Under the pieces are notes generated by a model. It saw only the letters and a program-made list of their open reading frames with translations, was not told where the DNA came from and searched no databases. The position numbers and the translations under genes are program-made. A DNA stretch of 64,000 nt from Rattus norvegicus (Eukaryota; Chordata; Mammalia; Rodentia; Muridae), in the NCBI RefSeq assembly GCF_036323735.1, contig NC_086036.1, forward strand, positions 19,014,064 to 19,078,063, written 5' to 3'. The stretch's first letter is position 1. Each line of letters begins with the position of its first letter. Of this stretch, positions 34,765-46,089 are shown in pieces.

Positions 34765-35616
34765 AACGAAAATAACAGGAAACAACAATCATTGGTCCCT
34801 AATATCTCTCCACATCAATAGACTCAATTCCCCAATAAAAAGACATAGACTAACAGACTGGATAGGTAAAGAGGACCCAACATTTTGCTGCCTACAGCAA
34901 ATAAACCTCAGTGACAAAAACAGACACTACCTCAAAGTAAAAGACTGGAAAACAATTTTCCAAGCAATTGGTCCCAAGAAACAAGCTGGAGTAGCCATTC
35001 TAATATCGAATGAAATCGACTTTCAACCTAATGTTATCAAAAAAAAAAAAAAAGATAAGGACACTTCATCTTCAACAAAAGAAAAAATCCATCAAGATGA
35101 ACTCTCATTTCTGAATATCTATGCTCCAAATGCATGGGTAGCTACATTCATAAAAGAAACCTTAATTAAGCTCACAGCATACATTGTACCTTATACCATA
35201 ATAGTGGGAGATTTCAACACCCCTCTCAGCAATTTAGAGATCATGGAAACAAAAACTAAACAGAGATACAGAGAAACTAACAGAAATTATGAAACAAATG
35301 AATATCTATAGAACATTTATTCTTAAAACAAAAGAATTAACCATCTTCTCAGCATCTCATGGTACCTTCTCCAAACCTGTCCATATAATCTGTCACAAAA
35401 CAGGACAAAACAGGTAATAGAAGATTGAAATAATTCCATGCATACTATCATATTACCATGGACTAAGACTGGTCCTCAATAACAATAAAAATATCAGAAA
35501 GCCAATATACACACGGAAGCTGAAGAATGCTCTACTCAACGACAACTTGGTCAGTGAAGAAATGAAGAAAGAACTTAAAGATGTTTTTGAATTTAATGAA
35601 AATGAAAGCACAACAT
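34765..35616 (+). pseudogene. L1 ORF2 endonuclease region, broken (outer copy)
   Basis: Endonuclease landmarks are recognisable (LQ..NL region near 34900, NIYAPNA at about 35119, VGDFNTP at about 35206-35225) but frames are shifted by an A17 run at 35037 and by other indels. Ends at the nested insertion in 'aatgaaagcacaacat'; the ORF continues at 41571. Confidence 0.85.
35604..35616. repeat. Target-site duplication of nested L1, left copy
   Basis: GAAAGCACAACAT pairs with AAAAGTACAGCAT at 41567-41579, 10 of 13 identical, consistent with an ageing duplication. The outer ORF2 reads across it. Confidence 0.7.
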
Positions 35617-36344
35617 GCTCGCTGATCCCGGCCCACAGCTCCCTGCTCCCAAACCCCGTGGGAGAGAGAACTCATCGCCCAGACCGGTGGGCACTCCTGA
35701 GACGGCAGGGCAGGAGAGACCGCCACTACTGCCCACCCTTGCCCAAATCCCTGGGCCAAAAGGAAACTGTATAGGGCCTCTGGGAACAGGAAGATAGGGG
35801 CACTCAAGCTGCAGGTGCACTATGGTCCAGACTCCGCCCAGATCTGAAGAGACCAGGTCAAACAGCTGTTTGCACCCAAATCCCATGGGAGGGAGAGCTA
35901 GACCTTAAGAGGGGCAGACACACCTGGAAAACCAGAGGAGACTATTCTCTGTCCACATTTCTGAATCTAGAGGAAAACGGCTAATAACATCTGGGCCCCC
36001 TGTGCACAGGGAACTGAGAGAAGGTGGGGCAGGCCGTTCTGGTTGCTGCCCTCACGGCGAGGTGAAACCCAAACCCAAGGAGCGACTTCAGGCCTGAGAC
36101 CAGAGGTAAGGCTATCTTTTCTGCTCCAAGTGACCTGTAAGATAGAATCAGGACACAAACCCACAGGAACAGCTGAAGACCCGTAGACAAAAAAGACTAC
36201 ACGCCTGAAAGCAGAACACTCTGTCCCCATAACTGGCTGAAAGAAAACAGGAAAACAGGTCTAAAGTGTTCCTGACACACAGGCATATAGGATGGTCTAG
36301 CTACTGTCAGAAATAGCAGAATAAGGTAACACAGAGACAACCTG
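35617..36344 (+). promoter_or_regulatory. L1 copy D 5'UTR (internal promoter region)
   Basis: Locally GC-rich 5'UTR of the same type as copy B, with two related units about 227 bp apart (CTCCCTGCTCCC at 35639 and its relative at 35866). Contains several CpGs, unlike the surrounding AT-rich DNA. Promoter role is from family knowledge. Confidence 0.75.
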
Positions 36345-37463
36345 ATGGCTAGAGGCAAGTGAAGGAACGCAAGCAACAGAAACCAAGACTACATGGCATC
36401 ATCGGAGCCCAATTCTTCCACCAAAGCAAACATTGAATATCCAAGCACACCAGAAAAGCAAGATCTAGATGTTAAATCACATTTGATCATGTTGATGGAG
36501 GACTTCAAGAAAGACATAAAAAACTCCCTTAGAGAAATGCAGGATAACACAAATAAACAAGCAGAAGTCTATAGAGAGGAAACACAAAAATCCCTGAAAG
36601 AATTAGAGGAAAACACAATCAAACAGGTGAAGGAATTAAAAATGGAAATAGAAACAATGAAGGAAGCACAAAGGGAGACAACCCTGGATATAGAAAACCA
36701 AAGAAAGAGACAAGGAGCATTAGATACAAGCATCACCAGCACAATTTAAGAGACAGAAGAGAGAATCTCAGGAGCAGAAGATTCCATAGAAATCATCGAC
36801 ACAACTGTCAAAGATAATGGAAAATGGAAAAAGCTACTGGCCCAAAACATAATGAAAATCCAGGACTCATTGAGAAGATCAAACCAAAGGATAATAGGTA
36901 TAGAAGAGAGTGAAGACTCTAGGCTCAAAGGACCAGTAAATGTCTTCAACAAAATCATAGAAGAAAACTTCCCTAACCTAAAGAAAGAGATGCCCATAAA
37001 CACACAAGAAGCCAACAGAACCCCAAATAGATTGGACCAGAAAAGAAACTCCTCCCATCACATTATAGTCAAAACACCAAATGCACAAAACAAAGAAAGA
37101 ATATTAGAAGCAGTAAGGGAAAAAAGTCAAGTAACATATAAAGGCAGAACTATGAGAATTACACCAGACTTCTCACTAGAGACTATGAAAGCCAGAAGAT
37201 CCTGGACAGATGTCATACAGACCCTAAGAGAACACAAATGCCAGCCCAGGTTACTGTATCCTGCAAAACTCTCAATTAACATAGATGGAGAAACCAAGAT
37301 ATTCCATGACAAAACCAAATTTACACAATATCTTTCTACAAATCCAGCCCTACAAAGGATAATACATGGTAAAGCCCAACACAAGAAGGCAAGCTACACC
37401 CTAAAAAACATGAAACTAATTGTTTTGCAACAAAACAAAGAGAAGACAAGCACACAAACATAA
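36345..37463 (+). pseudogene. L1 ORF1, two nonsense codons, otherwise one frame
   Basis: A single frame of 373 codons from ATG (36345) to TAA (37461-37463), interrupted only by TGA at 36360-36362 (codon 6) and TAA at 36747-36749. No frameshift is visible. N-terminal part: the NRNQDYMASSEPNS region, then a Lys/Glu-rich coiled coil (about codons 40-130). C-terminal part from 36852: RRSNQRIIGIEESED and LDQKRNSSHHIIVKTPN, then LREHKCQPRLLYPAKLSINI, the RNA-recognition and C-terminal domains of ORF1p. The outer copy keeps CAA where this copy has TAA at 36747, so that stop is a C-to-T change. Confidence 0.92.
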
Positions 37464-37477
37464 TCTCACATTCAAAC

Positions 37478-40400
37478 ATAAATATAACAGGAAGCAACAA
37501 TCACTATTCCTTAATATCTCTCAACAGTAATGGACTCAATAGCACAATAAAAAGACACAGATAAACAATTTGGATACACATTGAGGACCCAGCATTTTTC
37601 TGCCTACAGGAAACACACTTCAGAGACAAAGACAGATACCACCTCAGATTAAAAGCCTGGAAAACAAGTTTCCGAGCAAATGGTCTGAAGAAACAAGCTG
37701 CAGTAACCATTCTAATATCGAATAATATCGATTTTCAACCAAAAGTCATCAAAAAAGATAAGGAAGGACACTTCATCTTCATCAAAGGAAAAATCCACCA
37801 AGATGAACTCTCAATCCTAAATATCTATGCCCCAAATACAAGGGCACCTGCATACATAAAAGAAACCTTACTAAAGCTCAAAGCATACATTGCACCTCAC
37901 ACAATAATAGTAGGAGATTTCAACACCCCAATCTCATCAATGGACAGATCATGGAAACAGAAATTAAACAGAGACATAGACAGACTAAAAGAAGTCATGA
38001 ACCAAATGGACTTAACAGACATTTATAGAACATACCATTCTAAAACAAAAGAATATAACTTCTTTTCAGCACCTCATGGTACTTTCTCAAGAATTGACCA
38101 TATAATCGGTCATAAAAGAGGCCTCAACAGATACAGAAAGATAGAAATGATCCCATGCATCTTATCAGAACAACACGGGCTAAAGCTGGTCTTCAATAAA
38201 AATAAGGAAAGAATGCCTACATATGCATGGAAGTTGAACAATGCTCTACTCAATGATAACCTGGTCAAGGAAGAAATAAAGAAAGAAATTAAAGACTTTT
38301 TAGAATTTAATGAAAATGATGGTACAACATACCCAAACTTATGGGACACAATGAAAGCTGTGCTAAGAGGAAAACTCATAGCGCTGAGTGCCTGCAGAAA
38401 GAAACAGGAGAGAGCATATATCAGCACCTTGACAGCACACCTAAAAGCTCTAGAACAAAAAGAAGCAAATACACCAAGGAGGAGTAGAAGGCAGGAAATA
38501 ATCAAACTCAGAGCTGAAATCAACCAAATAGAAACAAAAAGGACTACACAAACAATCAACAGAACCGAAAGTTGGTTCTTTGATAAAATCAACAAAATAG
38601 ATAAACCCTTAGCCAGACTAACCAGAGGACACAGGGGGTGTGTCCAAATTAACAAAATCAGAAATGAAAAGGGAGACCTAACGACAGAATCAGAGGAAAT
38701 TCAAAAAATCAGATCCTACTACAAAAGCCTATATTCAACAAAACTTGAAAATCTGGAGGAAATGGACATTTTCCTAGACATATAGCAGGTACCGAAGTTA
38801 AATCAGGAACAGATAAACCAGATAAACAACCCCATAACTCCTAAGGAAATAGAAGCAGTCATTAAAGGTCTCCCAACCAAAAAGAGCCCAGGTCCAGATG
38901 GGTTTAGTGCAGAATTATATCAGACCTTCATAGAAGACCTCATACCAATACTGTCCAAACTATTCCACAAAATTGAAACAGATGGATCACTACCGAATTC
39001 CTTCTATGAAGCCACAATTACTCTTATACCAAAACCACACAAAGACCCAACAAGAAAGAGAACTTCAAACCAATTTCCCTTATGAATATCAATGCAAAGA
39101 TAATAAAATTCTTGCAAACCAAATCCAAGAGCATATCAAAACAATCATCCACCATGATCAAGTAGGCTTCATCCCAGGCATGCAGGGATGGTTTAATATA
39201 TGGAAAACCATCAACGTGATCCATTATATAAACAAACTGAAAGAACAGAACCACATGATCATTTCATTAGATGGTGAGAAAGCATTTGACAAAAATTCAA
39301 CACCTCTATATGTTAAAAGCCTTGGAAAGATCCAGAATTGAAAGCTCTTACCTACACATAGTAAAAGCCATGTGGAGCAAATCAGCAGCCATCATCAAAC
39401 TGAATGGAGAGAAACTTGAAGCAATCCCACTAAACTCAGGGACTAGACAAGGCTGACCACTCTCTCCCTTCCTAGTCTACAAAGTATTCAAAGTCCTAGG
39501 TAGAGCAATTAGACAACAAAAAGTGGTCAAATGGTTTCAACTGGAAAGGAAGAAGTCAAAATATCGCTATTTGTAGATGATATGATAGTATATTTAAGTG
39601 ATCCCAAAAGTTCCACCAGAGAACTCCCAAACCTGTTAAACACCTTCAGCAAAGTAGCTGGGTATTAAATTATCTCAAATAAAGCAGTAGCCTTCCTCTA
39701 CACAAAAGAGAAACAAGCCGAAAAAAGAAATTAGGGAATTGACACCCTTCATAATAGTCCCAAATGATATAAACTACCTTGATGTGACTTTAACAAAGCA
39801 AGTGAAAGATCTGTATGATAAGAACTTCAAGCCTCTGAAGAAAGAAATTGAAGAAGATTTCAGAAGATGGAAAGATCTCACATGCTCCTGGATTGGCAGG
39901 ATTAATATAGTAAAAATAGCCATTTTACTAAAAGCGATCTACAGATTCAATGCAATCCCCATCAAAATTCCAATCCAATTCTTCAGAGAGTTAGACAGAA
40001 CAATTTGCAATTTGATCTGGAATAACAAAAAACCCAAGATAGTTAAAACTATCTTCAACAATAAAAGGAGTTCCGGGGGAATCACTATCCCTGAACTCAA
40101 GCAGTATTACAGAGCAATAGTGATAAAAACTGCATAGTATTGGTATAGAGACAGGTAGATAGACCAGTGGAATAGAACTGAAGACCTATAAATGAACCAA
40201 AACACCTATGGTCACTTGATTTTTGACAAAGGAGCCAAAACTGTCCAAAAAAGATAGCCTTTTCAGCAAATGGTGCTGGTTCAACTGGAGGTCAGCATGA
40301 AGAAGAATTCAGATCGATCCATTTATCACCCTGTACAAAGCTTAAGTCCAAGTGGATCAAGGAACTCCACATCAAACCAGATACACTCAAACTAATAGGA

Positions 40401-41024
40401 GAAAAAGTGAGGAAGAATCTCTAACACATGGGCACTGGAGAAAATTTCCTGAACAAAACACCAATGACTTATGCTATAAGATCAAGAATCGACAAATGGG
40501 ATCTCATAAAACTATAAAGCTTCTGTTAGGCAAAGGACACTGTTGTTAGGACAAAACGGCAACCAACAGATTGGGGAAATATCATTACCAATCCTACAAT
40601 TGATAGAGAGCTAATATCCAAAATATACAAAGAACTCATGAAATTAGACTGCAGGGAGACAAATTAAAAAATGGGGTTCAGAGCTAAAAAAAAAATTTCA
40701 CAGCTGAGGAATGCCGAATGGCTGAGAAGCACTTAAAGAAATGTTTAACGTCTTTAGTCATAAGGGAAATGCAAATCAAAACAACCCTGAGATTCCATTT
40801 CACACCAGTCAGAATGGCTAAGAACCAAATCTCCAGCGACAGTAGAGGTTGGCGAGGATGTGGAGAAAGAGGAACACTCCTCCATTGTTGGTGGGTTTGC
40901 AGACTGGTACAACCATTCTGGAAATCAGTCTGGAGGTTCCTCAGAAAATTGGACATTGAACTACCTGAGGACCCAACTATTCCTCTCTTGGGAATATACC
41001 CAAAAGATGCTCCAACATACAACA
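37478..41024 (+). pseudogene. L1 ORF2 (endonuclease intact in sequence, RT broken)
   Basis: The start position reads ATA (37478) and a TAA follows at 37562. From 37565 to 38782 the frame is open (about 406 codons). It holds the apurinic-endonuclease-like domain with all canonical motifs: LQETH (37604-37618), NIYAPNT (about 37820), VGDFNTP (37910-37930) and the S.IDHIIGHK catalytic block (38087-38116). A TAG at 38783 and later frameshifts break the rest. RT landmarks: QVGFIPGMQGWF at about 39160, SLDGEKAFDK at about 39266, RQG-stop-PL with TGA at 39454-39456, and FVDD at 39570-39581. 39739-40134 is open again (132 codons, SWIGRINIVKIAILLKAIYR region). The Cys-rich C-terminus is removed by the deletion at about 41025. 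Confidence 0.92.
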
Positions 41025-41570
41025 TGAAGCAAAGAAGTGCAGGCTGACAGGAATGGGATACAGATCTCTCCTGAGAGACACAGCCAGAATATGGCAAATA
41101 CATAGGTGAATGCCAGCAGCAAACCACTGAAATGAAAATGGGACCCCCGTTGAAGGAATCAGAGAGAGGACTGAAACAGCTTGAAGGGGCTTGAGACCCC
41201 ATATGAACAACTATGCCAAACAACCAGAGCTTGCAGGGACTAAGCTACTACCCAAAGAATATATATGGACTGACCCTGTGCTCCAACTGCATAGGTAGCA
41301 ATGAATATCCTAGTAAGGGCACCAGTGGAAGGGGAAGCCCTTGGTCCTGCCAAGACTGAACCCCCAGTGAACAGGATTGTTGGGGGGAGGGCGGTAATGG
41401 GGAGAGGATGGGGAGGGGAAGAGCCATATAGAAGGGGAGGGGCAGGTGTTAGGGGGATGTTGGCCCGGAAACCGGGAAAGGTAATAACAATTGAAATGTC
41501 AATAAGAAATACACAATTTAATAAAGATGGAGGAAAAAAAGAGGCAATACACAAAGTGCAAAAAAAAAAA
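41025..41570 (+). other. 3'UTR and A-rich tail of L1 copy D
   Basis: After the deletion junction the sequence is 3'UTR, with the GGGGGGAGGG polypurine stretch at about 41385-41450 and the closing 'gaccggg-type' AAACCGGGAAAGG segment at 41468. A-rich end with A10 at 41561-41570. Confidence 0.85.
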
Positions 41571-41579
41571 GTACAGCAT
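41567..41579. repeat. Target-site duplication of nested L1, right copy
   Basis: Diverged partner of 35604-35616; outer ORF2 resumes immediately after it with ACCCAAACTTATG. Confidence 0.7.
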
Positions 41580-43592
41580 ACCCAAACTTATGAGTGAAAG
41601 CAATGCTAAGAGGAAAACTCAGAACTCTGAATGCCTCCAAAAACAAACCAGAGAGAGGCCACACTAGTAGCTTGACAGCACACCTAAAACATCTAGACCA
41701 AAAAGAATATACCCAAGAGGAGTAGATGGCAGCAAATAATCAAACTCAGAGCTGAAATCAACCAAGTAGAAACAAAAAGACCTATGCAAACAATTAACAA
41801 AACTATGAGCTGGTTCTTTGAGAAAGTAAACAAGATCATCCGTATTCAGCCTAAAGAGAGAGCAGAAAGACTGTATCCAAATTAACAAAATCAGAAATAA
41901 AAAGGGAGACATAACAATAGAATCTGAGGAAATTCAAAAAGTTATGAGATCCTACTACAAAAGCCTATACTCACCAAAACTGAAAAATCTGTATGAAATA
42001 CATAATTTTCTAGACAGATACCAGCTACACAAGTTAAATCAGGATCAGCTAAATCATCGAGACAGTCCCACAACCCATAAAGAAATAGAAATAGTCATTA
42101 AAAGTCTCCCAGCAGAAAGAGCACAGGTCCAGATGTGTTTATTGGGGAGTTCTATCAGACCTACAAAGAAGACCTCATACAAATACTCTTCAAACTACTC
42201 CACAAAATAGAAACAGAAGGAACACTACCCATTTCATTCTTTAAAGCCACAATTATACTTACACTTAAATCACTCAAAGACAGTATAATGAAAAAGAACT
42301 TTAGACCTATTCTTCTTATGAATATTGATGCAAAAATTCTCAATATAATTCTTGCAAGCTGATCCTAGAACACATCAAAACAGTCATTTACCATGATCAA
42401 GTAGGCTTCATCCCAGGGATGGAGGAATGGTTCAATATATGGGAACCCATCAATGTAATCCACTATGTAAACAAACTCAAAGGGAAAAAAAAAACACATG
42501 ATCATCTCATTAGATGGTAAAAGAAAGCATTGGACAAAATTCAACACCTCTACATTTTAAAAGTCTTGGAAAGCCCTTTCCTAAACATAGTAAAAGCCAT
42601 GTGGAGCAAATCAGTAGACATCATCAAACTAAATAGAGAGAAACTTGAAGTCCCACTAAACTCAGGGACTAGACAAGGCTGACCACTCTCTCCCTTCCTA
42701 ATCTACAAAGGACTCAGATTCTAGGTAGAGCAACTAGACAACAAAAAGTGGTCAAAGGAATTCAACTGGAAAGGAAGAAGTCAAAATATCATCATTCGCA
42801 AAATTATATCATAGTATATGTAAGTGATCCCAAAAGTTCCACTAGAGAACTACTACGTCTGATAAACAACTTCAGCAAAGTGGCTGGAAATAAAATTAAC
42901 TCAAACAAATCAGGAGCCTTTCTACTCAAAGGATGCTTCACACCTTCTTAGAAGAGGGAATAAAAATATTCACAGGAGAAACTACGGAGACAAAGTTTGG
43001 AGCAGAGTCTGGAGGAAAGGCCATCCAGAGACTGCCCCACCTGGGGATCCAGCCCATATACAGCCATCAAATCCAGACAATATTACTGATGCCAAGAAGT
43101 ACAAGCTGACAGGAGCCTGATATAGTTGTCTCCTGAGAGGCTCTGCCAGAACATGACAAATAAAGAGGTGGATGCTCACAGCCAACCATTGAACTGAGAA
43201 CAGGGTCGCCAATGGAGGAGTTAGAGAAAGAATTGAGAAAGTTGAAGGGGTTTGCAACCTCATAACAATACCAATGAACCAGAGCTCCCAGGGACTAAAC
43301 CACCATCCAAAAAGTACACACGGACAGACCCATGGCTCCAGCTGCATATGTAGCAGACAATGGCCTTGATAGGCTTCAACGGGCAGAGCAGCCCTTGTTC
43401 CTGCCAAGGCTCGATGCCCCAGTATAGAGGAATGTCAGGATGGGGAGGTCAAAAGGGGTGGTTTGGTGGGTAGTATTAAAAACCTCATAGAAGCAAGGGG
43501 AGGAGGGTGGGATAGGGGATTTAGGGACAGGAAATCAGGAAAGGTGATAACTTTTGAATTGTAAATTAAACTATCTAATAAAAAGGGAAAAA
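41571..43592 (+). mobile_element. L1 copy C (outer), 3' part
   Basis: ORF2 continues from the point left at 35616, through the linker and RT region to about 42931. It then jumps directly to sequence equivalent to the very end of ORF2/3'UTR (compare 9190 and 25994). About 1.6 kb is missing at that junction. The 3'UTR runs to an AATAAAAAGGGAAAAA tail near 43577-43592. Confidence 0.92.
41580..42931 (+). pseudogene. L1 ORF2 linker and RT region, broken (outer copy)
   Basis: Readable landmarks: QVGFIPGMEEWF at about 42399, SLDGKRKALDK region at about 42505 with an A11 run at 42486 shifting the frame, RQG-stop-PL with TGA at 42680-42682, and a destroyed catalytic box (FAKL in place of FxDD, 42795-42806). 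The TGA and surrounding base changes are shared with copy D. Confidence 0.88.
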
Positions 43593-45263
43593 TGGACAAT
43601 TTACATATTTTCATTCATGGGTGTGGCATGTGTATGATATAGAAGTGATAAATCTACATAATTTAAATGTTTTAAAAACTTGGAGACACACATTTTTCAA
43701 CTGTTCAGATCTCATTCTGCAGACACAAACCAAATTTTAGTCTGCAGTGTGCCTGGATACAATGTGGAAGTTCAGTTTCCAGACTAATCAAGTGGAGTTC
43801 TTCTTCAGTATTCAATGACGGTGGCGGGTTAGCCCCTGCCATCACCATGGCTTCATAGCTTCCATTCAGTTACTAGCTAATATTTCAGTTGATTGTCACT
43901 AAGTTATCAGTGCTAGGTTGTTTCATCAAAATCTTCAGGGATTTTTGCATTTATTTCATTTCTATTAGAATTGGAATCATGTGATGAGTTTTATCAATCT
44001 GGTTATGAAAATTGATGAAGTTTTTAGGATATTTGTGGAAATATTAACCTTAAAAACAATCTATCTTTGCTCATATGAAACTTCTAGAACATTTAATTAC
44101 AACAGTGTAATAGTGGGTAGTATGGGCTTGAAAGGGAAGAAAAGGCAAAGCAACTGAGTAAAGAATTTTATATGAGGAAGATGGAAACACTCTGGAAATG
44201 AATTACAAAGATGGCTTAATTGTTGCTGTAGTAGAATGGAGCCTTTGGGATTTAATGGAGTCATAAGTAATCTATCTTTGAAGTCATTTTTTTTTTCATT
44301 GTAATGGCCAAGAGAGCCACTCTGTCATTTTTCATTGTCTTTCTCTTTTTCTTTTTCTTTCCTTAGGAAACCATCAAGAAGGCCTTCTCTAGATTCTAGA
44401 CTAGGATTTTGGATTTTCCATCTCTTACATCTATAACGAATAGTTTTCTGTTCATGTCTAAGTTATTTATCTCAGGTAATCCAATTCTGTAGGTTTTGAG
44501 GGGTATTATCCTCTGGATGTGGCCTTTGCATGTAGAAATTAGATCATATATGAAGATCTGCATGAGACTGATTAACATTAATACCCCTGGAGAGAGTAAG
44601 GTAGGCCCACAGATCACACAAAACAGCAAAAGTGTGTACAAGATGCTCAAGAAAAGCCCAAAGAGCATACAAGACATAGAGGAAGGTGCATGAGACTTAT
44701 AGGCCCCTGTCCCTTTTCCAAGAATCTGAGCTAAAAATTGTAGAGAGCAGATACTATTCTTCAATTCTATAAAGACCCACACATATTCCATGCCCTGTGG
44801 TTATGTCCTCACCCATACTTTTAAAGGTGACCTCAATAAACAATTGGTTCAAGCCTGGCTTTGCAGGCATCCTTCTTATGTCCATAGTCAATCACTACTG
44901 AGGTCAAGTGATTCTTATCCATATATGTCCAGAAAAATGAATTACATACTCTGATAATGTATTTTATTATTTTCTTTTTCTAAGTTTTATTTTCTCTGCT
45001 AGATTCTTCCTTCGCCTCAGAGATTAATAGAGTCAATTGAGAACTTAAGTGATCAGGTAGATGTTTGCTGAAAAACAGTCAAATAAGGACAGGTGTGAGT
45101 CCTGTTCTGCCAACTGCAAGCTACGACTCAGTCATTTCATTGTCTTTACACTTTATATGTCCCATGATTTCTTGGTTTGATATTTCTAAGATCTCTTTGA
45201 CCATACCTTAAATCAGTGTGTGATTTCCTGTATTCTCCCTATATCGAAAGATGTGCAAAAAAG

Positions 45264-45319
<56 letters not shown>

Positions 45320-46089
45320 AAAGCATGATGAATGCTTTCCCAAAGACAGATTCTTAAACTGAGCCTTTAATTCTTTAACAGGCAGCCACCCATACTGCCT
45401 TAAAAAATTAGATCCACATTCCATACATACTAATTTTATTCCTTGGTAGTTTGTCCTATAATGTCAGCACCCATTGCTTCTGTCATCCATTTTTTTTGTG
45501 TGGGGTATTAATTTTGGACTATAGATTCTTCAAACCCTCCTCTGCCAATGTGTTGTGCCTAGTCATTTTCATTTCTCAATAATGTTTTGAATCTAATATT
45601 GGATGATGTTCTTTCTTCTCTCCTCTCTCTTATTAAGGTTTATGGGTTTAATTTGTTTTTATTCTCTCTCATTTTATTGAAAAATGGAGGCAAATACTTG
45701 TGGGTATTTGGTCACCACATTGAACCAGAGATTACAATAGGCTCACAGATCTAAGGCTCATTGCCCCCTACTGCAACAGCAGAACTGTTTACAATGGGAG
45801 ACAGAGCTGACAGATCTGTATATCTGCACATGAGAAGAAATACACTGTGTTCTAACCATAGAACCATGCCATTTTTAAATGTTTTTAATTTTTAAAAAAA
45901 ATTAAACTTGTGGGAAAAGGTGGAAAGTAATGAAATTCATGATTTTGACCAGCATATATCCCCACTCTCTTTCTATCATATAACTTACATTATAAAATGT
46001 TACCTTGTTAAATATAACCTGTTCGTTTCATATGATGCTACTCACGTGTATGTTTTCAGAGCTGGCCAGATGGCTCTGGTATGTACATG
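43593..46089. other. Non-coding stretch
   Basis: AT-rich, no recognisable transposon or gene. It contains an opposite-strand 131-codon hydrophobic frame at 44396-44791 (see findings) and the CA repeat at 45266-45317. Confidence 0.55.
45266..45317. repeat. (AC)26 microsatellite
   Basis: Perfect AC repeat, about 26 units. Confidence 0.97.

Larger units (their letters stand above)
33140..35616 (+). mobile_element. L1 copy C (outer, host of nested L1), 5' part
   Basis: 5'UTR (33140-33650), ORF1 (about 33651-34751) and ORF2 endonuclease region (about 34765-35616), then an abrupt switch at 35617 into the 5'UTR of another L1. The outer element resumes at 41571. The 5'UTR is of a different type from copies B and D. 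ORFs are broken throughout, and a 17-A run at 35037-35053 adds a frameshift in the endonuclease. Confidence 0.93.
35617..41570 (+). mobile_element. L1 copy D, almost full length, nested in copy C
   Basis: Complete order in sense: 5'UTR (35617-36344), ORF1 (36345-37463), ORF2 (37478 to about 41024), 3'UTR and A-rich tail (about 41500-41570), about 5.95 kb. It starts at 35617 with 'gctcgctgatcccggccc', so it is not 5'-truncated by much. It lacks roughly 480 bp of the ORF2 end/3'UTR boundary at about 41025, compared with copy B (25646-26120). It is the best preserved L1 of the window: its endonuclease frame is open for over 400 codons. Confidence 0.95.

Noticed and set aside
38110..38655. 181-codon minus-strand open frame rich in Leu and Ser.
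   Set aside because: It is the exact antisense of the L1 ORF2 frame at 37940-38785; A-rich sense codons give stop-poor, hydrophobic antisense frames.
40684..41223. 179-codon minus-strand open frame.
   Set aside because: Antisense shadow of the L1 ORF2 end and 3'UTR; no recognisable independent motif.
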